From contig CBDCWQ010000018.1 of assembly GCA_965223435.1 (NCBI GenBank), positions 641,196 to 705,195 on the forward strand: a stretch of 64,000 nucleotides of DNA. Reading direction: 5' to 3'. Every line of letters begins with the position of its first letter. The stretch's first letter is position 1. The notes beneath the pieces are model-generated. The model saw nothing but the letters and a program-made list of their open reading frames with translations. It searched no databases and was not told the DNA's origin. The stretch comes from CBDCWQ01 sp965223435. GTDB lineage: Bacteria; Myxococcota; Kuafuiibacteriia; Kuafuiibacteriales; Kuafuiibacteriaceae. Shown here one piece after another: positions 17,942-26,900 of this stretch. Both the position numbers and the translations under genes were made by a program.

Positions 17942-20900
17942 ATGCCGAATGGGGCTTCGTATGGGTGGCTGATTGCTTGGATGTTGTCGACGGTTCCGGT
18001 CTACGCCGGGCCTGTTGAACAATCTCAGCGGCTCGAACCAGGCTGGAATCTGACCCGCCTGTCATCTGAGGACCTTCGAGTGCTCAAGGGAATGGCCCAG
18101 TCGTCCGACCTTCGGGTCTGGCGGGCTACATCTCCCGCGAAACCCGACGAGAGGGTTCCGCTTCAGCCCCTCAGCAGTTTAGAGCTCGAGGCTGGACCAG
18201 ATGGTGGGTACTGGATTTGGAGCGCGCGCCCGCTCGAAATTTCCATCGCAAAGACCCCGATTCCATCCGACGAGGCTCTTCCCGTTGTGTCTGGTGAAGG
18301 TTGGTATTTTTATGCCGTTGTTCGACCTCAACTGTATGCGGATTCGAACATCGATCGACTGCTAAGATGGGATCGTGCAGCCCAGGCATACGTTTCTGTT
18401 TCGGCCGGGACTACCCTCCAAGTGGGTGAGGGCTACTGGGGATATTTTTTGGCCGCGAGAGCACCACCACTGACTGGGACCTGTCTTTCAGTCAACGGGT
18501 GCTTTGATGACTTGCGGGATGGGGACCTTATGCGCCCCCAGGCACCGAGTCATCTCTCCTTAAGTGCGGCGAAAAAAACCATACGCCTTTGGTGGAGGGC
18601 GCCTTCTCTTTTCGAGAACGGTTCTTTGTTGAGCCCTTTGGTCCCCGTGACTTATCGAATCTATCGCGACGGTCAACCGGTTGAGACCGTGGGCGAGCTT
18701 TCTTACCAAGAGGAGCTCCCGGCCAGGAAACAATCCTACCACTACGCGGTGACGGCCCTGGTTTCCTTCGGGGGCGGCCAAGGCTTGGAATCCGAGTTCT
18801 CCACCCCCGTCAAGATCCAGGTCCTTGAGCCGGGGCCCGGCCCTGTGCCCGGCGCGTTTGAGGTGCCGTCCCCTGTGACCGATGGCGTGCTTGACGCCTC
18901 GTTTCCAAAGACCGCGCTATCTCGAAAGGGTGAGCAAGTTCATGCCCACGTGGCCTACGTGGTGAACAACCCAGATGGAACCGAGGAGATTCGAATGATT
19001 GGCAGTCCCAAAGCGGGAAGGGCCAACACCTTTGGAGCCCCGCTGTCCTTGCGTGCGGTTCCGCCGTCTGTGAAAGTGGCCGAACTCGCGCTTGCGGCCA
19101 AGAATGCGATGGTGTTTGTCGCTTGGCTGGAGCGTGATTCTGCTCCGACGGCGGAAACACGCAGCCGGGTTTATGGACGCGAAAGTCGGGATGGTGGTCA
19201 AACCTTCGGCGACACGCGTACGATTCACGAAAGCCCGCTTTGGAAACGCAATCTCGATGTTGCCTATGATGGTGATGGCGGGCTGCACCTGGTCTATGGC
19301 GAGTCCCACAAGGTGTATTACCAAAAAGGCGTCGACGGGGAGCCGGTCAACGTGTTCGACGAAAGAAAACGTATGCCGACGACCGGCTTTGTTCCATACA
19401 TGGCTCAGTACGAGCCCGATGCCAAAGAAGGATGTGCCTGTCCATCGTGTTGGTGTGAGGAGTTTTATCCTCTGAGCGAGGAACCGAATCCCAAGGATGG
19501 TGGGCGCCCCTTGGGCCCTTATACCTACCGCACCGAGCAGAACTACATGCTTGAGCCTTCACTTCACGTAGATGACGACAAAGTGACGATCATCGCCCGC
19601 CAAACCAAGATGTGGGACAACCACCTGGTCCCAAATCCCGCGTGGGCGTCGATGCTGACGAACCCGAGGTACAGCGACAAAGTTGTAGAACGACTGCGCC
19701 CGACCAAGTTGGTGCTGGGTTGGAAGGCCGTGTGGAAACAGGCTTACGAGGTGGGTGACGATCTGTTGTGGGACGGCCTAGGTTTTCGGGTTCAATACTT
19801 GTATCAGGGAACCTGGCATCACCAAGACCAGATTAAAATTGCCCAACGCCCCCTAAGGCCGGGAGCGTGGTCGCAACCGGTGGTTCGAACGGTATCTGGC
19901 CGAGAAGCGCACGAGGACGCAGGTTTTCGGATAGGAGCCTGGAAGAATGATACCGAGCAGCGTTTTCGCATTTCTTTGGTTGCGGATGGTTTTGAGGGCG
20001 CCTTCGAGAATCGACCATCACACCCGAAAGTCTACACCTCGCCCGACGGGACCATGGTTGCCGCGTTTGAGAAGGGTTCCTCCGAGAATCCCAACCAACC
20101 CGACCAAAACCCCATCCACTTAGCGTTTTCGGAAGATGGAGGCCTCAGCTGGTCGCCCTCACGCGTGGTTGCCCGGGGCTATCTGCCTCAGTTGGCGGTG
20201 GCTTCAGGCCAGGAGACCGCCGTGGTGTTCTATGCCCCCTCCGGCGAGGATTCCGGGGGGATCCAGGCTCTACAATACGTGCAAGGAGACGCTCTTCGGG
20301 AGTCCTTCTTGCTCAGCACCGAGACTCCGGCGAAGATGCATCCCACAAATCACGGAACCGGCGCTGATGGGTTGTCTCGCGTACCTTCATTGTCGGCCGA
20401 AGGGGCGCTCTTTTTCGCGGCGTGGGTTCGTAGAGCGCAGGGGCCTGGGGACCGAGATCGTATCGTCGTTTCACGTTCATCACGCCTGGAGGCGTTTTCT
20501 CACCTCGACGTCATCGCCCCAGAAGGCGTGGCTTTACAACAGAGTGCGGCCATCACCGTCGAGGCCCAAAACAAGTACCATATGCGGGTAGGCCATGGGG
20601 GCGAAGTGCGGATGATGGGCGCCTCCGGTGCTTCCGCGGATGGTCGCGCCTACGGTCCGGTTTCGGGCGGGGAGAGTCTCGGACTATCGCTCCAGGATGG
20701 GCAGGTGACCTGGGTCAGCAGCGTCGAGCGCACCGTCGCCCCTCCGCCATGGGCTGGTTTGGCCACTCCGGGGCTATCCTCGGTGGATCTTGCTTTGGCC
20801 TATGAAAGCGCCTCGGACCAAGATTGGGTTGGATATGAAACGATGTTGGTGTCGGGCAACGCCAGTGGCAACCTCTACCGTGCGCTTGCGTTTCGTGATG

Positions 20901-23900
20901 GCCTCCTGAAACCAGGTTTGGGTGAGGGCCCGGAACCGCGTTTTTATTATCAGGTGGAATATACGCCGAGCGTCGTAGAGCAGACCTCTCAGGAGTCCGA
21001 CAACGCGGGTCTGGCGAGTGACTCGAGATTCTTGGCCAAGTTTGAGCGTGTATGGGCCTACACGCAAGGCATTGCGCTGGCCCAACTGGCTCGCGGCGAA
21101 AAAGAAGAAGATCTGCTTAAGGCACGAGGGATGGCTCGGTACCTTTGTCAAAAGGCGGTCCGAGATCCGAGTGGTGAGATTCTCGGGTGGCCGTTTTCTT
21201 GGAATACCCGCGATGACGATTGGAAAGATGCGCGGCTGGTTACGGGAGCCAACGCATGGGTTGTGCAGGGGCTTGGGGTGTTTTTGGCTTCAAAAGCGTA
21301 TCGGTCTATGCCGGACGGCGACGACAAAAAGGCGCTCCCCGGGTGTTACATGGAGGGACTTCGGGGTTTGAAACGTCATCGCAGACCCCTCAGTGTCCGA
21401 GGCACAGATGTGGTCCTCATGACGGCCGGATGGACAACAGAAGGGCTTCAGCACGCCGGTGCGCCTTGGGTCATTCAGACCCAAAAGGGCGAGGCTTTGA
21501 CCAAAGACCCCCATGAAACCTGGGCATACTACAGCGTCCTCGATGCCATCGGTTACGATGAATTTCGCGAGACCGACGTCTGGACATGCAAAAGCGATGG
21601 GGTCACGCCTTGCCCGTCATTGACTAAAAATGACCCGTCCTGGCAAAAAAAAGCCCTTGACCAAGCGTCGCATTGGACAGCTCTCAGGCGCCGGGTTCCC
21701 GCCCAAAACACGGTGACCGAACATAACCTCGATGTCTTGAGTGTACTCAACCACGCGCTCGGGCATAGAGATGAACTGTCCTTTCTTTCCGAAGCGAAGC
21801 TCGAGGAGCTGAAGGAATGGCGGGATCGCCTCCGAGGCGGCATCTTCTCGGTGCTCTTGGATACGGAAGGATGGAAAGAAGAGTTTAGACAAGAGCTCGA
21901 CGAAATCGATGCCTCGCTTCGTTCTGGCGTGGCGCGAACGAAGTCGCAGCAAGCACACCTTGAGCATCGCAAAGACCGAATGGCTTTGGCGCTCGAGCAC
22001 AAAGACCTTTCCCGAATTATTACTGGCGGAGAGCTTATTTCTGATTCAGAGAATCGGTACACATTGCGCCCCAGTCTTCATTCGGCCATCGACAATTGTA
22101 GTTGGCTTTCTCTTTCGGTGGACTACGCGTCACTCCCTACGATGCCAGCGGAGGACCCTTCGACGGCCACAGCGCGCCTTGGACAGTGTTTGGAGTACAC
22201 CATACTTCAATACGTTAAAGACCTGCGTTTTGGTCCGAAACTCTGCGACGCAAAGACGAACAGCTGTCCCCCTGAAAAGACTTATCGTGGGACCCACTAC
22301 TTCCAAAACGCGTTTCGCGACCCGTATATCGCGCCCAGCGAACTTCAGGAGTCGTCCTATCACTTGGAAGCCACGATGGGCCTGATCGCTGGCCTTCTTC
22401 GTTTCTCTGAAGCGCATCCCGAGCATCCGCGTTCGCCCGTTTTTGCCGTTGAAGCCCGCGCGCTTTGGGCGGGCGCACAGGCATTTGTGCGAGACTACGG
22501 CTTTGCGTACTCGAGCCAGCGGATCCAAGATTTGTCCACCCAGCTTTCCTCGAGCACCGCGGCGTTGTGGTTTATTGATGTGCATGAGGCCTTTGCGCTG
22601 GCCGACCGCGACCTGGACCGGCCCCTGAGGCCGTACTTCGAGGGCTTCGAGGGCACCGGCGTTTCGGATCGCAAAAGAGCCGCGGTCGAGGCCCTTTTTG
22701 TGAAGCGGGCCGACGGAGATGCGGAGGCCGACGCCGCTTTGCTCGTGCAGCCCGGCGAGGAGCAAAAACCTCACGTATTGATCAAGGACCAGGCGCTGGC
22801 GCTTCTGGCAGCCGTGGTCTACGAAAAACCAGCTTTGGCCAGCGCTTGGGCCAAGGGCTTGCTGTCCACCGCGGTGAAGTACACCGAGGGTGAGGACTCG
22901 CGGCTTGAGTTTCCGTACCGAGCGTGGGGTTCAAACGGCCAGCCCGTAGATGCAGTCCGCGACGTAGAGACGTCGATGTGGGCGCTATACGCTTTGGCGT
23001 CTTACGTGGACGCTTCTTTGTCGACACCGCTCAAAGAAGAGATTGTATCGGTTGTGTCTTTGGGCTTCGAGACCCTGTTTGCGCATCATGTCGAGGGAAA
23101 TGAGGGACAGCTGGCCGGCCTTGCCCGAAGCAGTGAAACCGACCCCCACGGCCTTGCCACCTGGATAGCATCTCGCGGAATTCCGGAGCAAGCGTTTGCA
23201 AGCCTAAGTGACAACATCATGTTTTACTTTGCGCTCGAGCGTTGGGCGCGCATGGCTGACGGTTTTGCCGAACGAGAGGCCCGCACACGTTTGGGTGTTC
23301 TCCAGGAGCGCCTTTTTTCGCTGTGCGGTCTGAGGGACAACCGCCCGCCGGCGCGTTTGGCTATCGAGGGTGAGCCGTATTGGGCGTCGACCCATGCCGA
23401 TGACTACGGGCGGTGCGCTCTGTTTTTTGCACACCGGGGTCGCATAGACGCAGCCCTTCATATCATCGATGCTGCGGTGCAAGTACAGGACGCCAGTCCT
23501 CAGCTTGAGCGGAGCTTCCCTTGGGTGCTTTTCGGGCGCCGAGCCATCGCCGCGGTAGATCCGCGTCAGGACGAGATGGCGTTCCTAAAGATGGCTACAG
23601 ATTCTGGGGCTGACGACAGCTTAGCAGATCATGCGGCTTTTCTCTTGCTGAACCGTCCGCGGGGGGTGCTCGGGGCGTTTGCACCTCGGCTGGTTCCAGA
23701 GGCTCCGCGCGAGGCCTTGGCACTGGAGCCCGAACCGTCGTCGTTGGGGCTTGTCGAAAAGCGTTTGGCAAGTCGGGCCCTTGATTTGGTTTCCACACTG
23801 CTGGCTTCCGAGTTTAAGCCGTATCGCTTCGACGCCATCGTCAGCGAGATTCTTCGCGTTCGGTGGGCCCACGATCGCCTTCTTCAGCACGCGGCCATGT

Positions 23901-26900
23901 CGTTTGATGACAGTGCTCGTCTGGTTGGGTACGAACTCAGCGATGGATTGTGCGAACCGGGCGCATGGCTTCGTCGTGCGTTTGTGAGCCTTGAGGATTA
24001 CTTTGGCATGGACTGCCGGTTGGTCAGGCAAAGCATCGCTCGCCTCTTTGAAAGCCGGGGGGGCCTCGAGGGCTCTGCTTGGGTCGCTGCGTTTGAGTTT
24101 GGCCCGGCGCGGACCCGTTCTGAGTTCGGCCAAGATGTGCTTTTCGAGTCTTTGGGCCGTGGTTTTGATGCGTCGCCGGCTCGTTTGCGCCTTGGAAGCG
24201 ACAGCGTATATGGGTTCGGCTCGGGTCCGACCAGCTTTGATGCGTATCGGGGCCGACCAAGCGTCGCGGTGCCGGCCCAGGCTTCGCTGGGCGAAGTCCG
24301 CGAAGCCATCCGGAGACGAAAGCAAACGGCCATCGAGGATGCCCTTCGGGATGCGGGCGCAGATGCGCTTTCGTCGGACGACCATGCCCCTTCGAAGATC
24401 TTCTACGAGCTTGCGGGGCTCGACGTCATCGAAGCTTTTAATCCTGCATCCCCGGTGTACTGGTCGCGTGAGGCGGTTGAGTTCAGAATCGCACGCTCCG
24501 GCGTCTTTGAGGGCGGCGTTCAATACATGCTTCATAACCGCCCCCAAGCTGCGCCCGCCTTCCCCTTGGAGTCGGAACACGCAGTGAATGTGTCGTTCTT
24601 GCGCCGCCGCATCAACGTTTTGGCGGACGGGCGCTTGTTTGTCTTCGGCAAGATGGCTGGCGTTTCAAATGAAGCCCAAGCCCGGTGGCAGACGTCGGTG
24701 CATCGTTCTTTGCGCACTGGAGTCATTTCTTCACCAGGCCTACAAACCCTTTTCGATGGTCTTGCGCTGGACGATGAAGAACGCGTGTTTTGGCAAAAAT
24801 CGCTTCACCTCCAGCCTGATCCCCTGATCCAGCTTTTGCCCTCGTCCACCGACGTTCTCACGGTTTCGGTTGCCGCACCGTCACTCGACAATGTGTTGCT
24901 TGCGATTTCTCGTTTGACCGAAGAGTTGGCTTTAAGCGGTGCAGGGGAAGAACGGGAGGGCACCGTAGAGTTTGGTCGGCTTTTGCTGCTGGCCCGTGGC
25001 AAACTTGTCTCCAAGTTCGGTCAGAGCCTAGAAAAGTCTCTAGATGATATGAGCGGATTTTCACCGCTGCTGTCGATACCGCTCCTTGCCGGTGTCGAAG
25101 CGGTTGCCTTTCTTGGCGGCGCAGAGGTGGACGCCAGCCTCGAAACGATATTGGCTGGTCCGCGTCTACCGTCGCCGGAGTTTTGGGAAGAGGTGGGCGT
25201 GGTCGAGGCCAAGCACGTGGTATCGCAACCGACCGCGGCTTATTTTCGGCCGGAGGATGACATTCGAAGGGAAGTGAGCATTTATCCCAAGGACCCTCAC
25301 ATCGAGAATCCCTTGACCCAGGCTCCGGTTTCTTTCGAAGAGGATGGTCTATATTTCATCAAGATGGACTGGTGGGGCATGGAGTCCCCCCTTGGGAACA
25401 TCGGCGTTTTGAACCCCCAAAAAGACGCTCTGTGGCCGGTTTTTCGGCTTCGAAGCACGCGGCCCGCGTCCGAGATCATTCAAGACTTTGTTCATAGCCA
25501 CAAGCTTTGGCAGCTTTTGGCGCCGCGCGCCGATGGCTTCTCAGACGGAATGCGAGAGGGCTGGCTCCACTTGCTCGAGCTTGCGATTCGCGGTGCGTTC
25601 AACGTGCCAGGAGCCGAGAAATTTGGTGCGGGCAGGGGCGGTTTCCCAAGATTTGGCGTGGGGCCCAAGGCGGATGGGCCCGGTATCTACGGAGGTCGGC
25701 GGCAAGAGCCCTTCTTTTCGGCGTCGGATGGCTCAAGCACCGGTGATGACACCTCGCAGAACCCTGGGGCCCCAGGAGACACGCCTTCTGAGTTGAACTG
25801 GACCGCTTTTAAACACAGTCGGGTCGCCCGTGGGCTGGACGAACCTTTCCCCTTTGTTCCCGTGAGTGAGAATGTGGATTTCGACCGCCTGGAGATGCCG
25901 GAGGCTGTGGACTATGAGGCGTTCACTCGAATTCAATGGCCGATGATGCCGCTCCATGGTCCCGATCAGACGACATTTTTCGCCCAAGTTGCCAAGGTGG
26001 CCAAAGAAAAACTCGAACGCGGGCGGTCGATCAAATCATCGGCTGGTCGTATCCTCGACGGCTGGAAAATCGAGGACCCAAAAAACCGGATTGTGACCGC
26101 CTTCGAATGGATGACGGAGTTTCAAAGTGGGTCGACCGTCAGTTATTTGTGGACGCTCGATCCGACCGTGATCCCGGGCGAAGACTGGTGGGAGGTGGTC
26201 CAAAACCATGACGGACTGAACATCAATAACCTGGATGTGTGGCAAAAAGGCGCATCAAAACAAGAGCGCCAACGGGTATCGAATGCCATATACGAATGGC
26301 TTAGGCATGAACACAAGGAGAAGCGAAAGGAAACGCTGGCATCGACCGGCGCCGCGGGTGCTGAATCTTTAAGCTTATCGCTGCCATCTTCGGTTCACCC
26401 TCGTGTAGAACATTCTTTGGACTCCGCGGATATCGATTGGATCAACCCTGGTACCATGCCGCTTGACCCGGCCCAAACCAGTTCTTTTCTCCAGGGGGCC
26501 AAAGCGCTCGAGAAGCGTTTGGCCGAAGGCCTAAAAGCACGGGGTTTCGAGCCGGGTGAGACTCGGCACCGGGTGGTGGAAGAGATTGTCCATCCCAAGA
26601 CAATGAAAAGCATTCTGCTCAACTACCGCTTCCAGATGGATGTAGGGGACGCGGACTACGTGACGATTCTCTGGAAGGTCGAAACCAAACCTTCTTCAGA
26701 AGTTCTCAAATACAAAGATGGGGGCTGGGTGCTGCTCGGGAACACGGATGCGGAGTTGGTGGAAAATTTCTCCCAGCTACCCACGGCCATGAAGAATGCC
26801 TGGGACGCGACGGCCAGCAAGGAGGGAAAGGACGCGTTGCTTCTTGCCGGAGAACGGACGGCGACTGCCGGGCTGAAAGAAGACAATATCCGCTTTGGTC

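Noticed and set aside
23621..24580. Minus-strand gene of 319 codons
   Set aside because: It is antisense within the intact first giant gene, without a recognisable domain.
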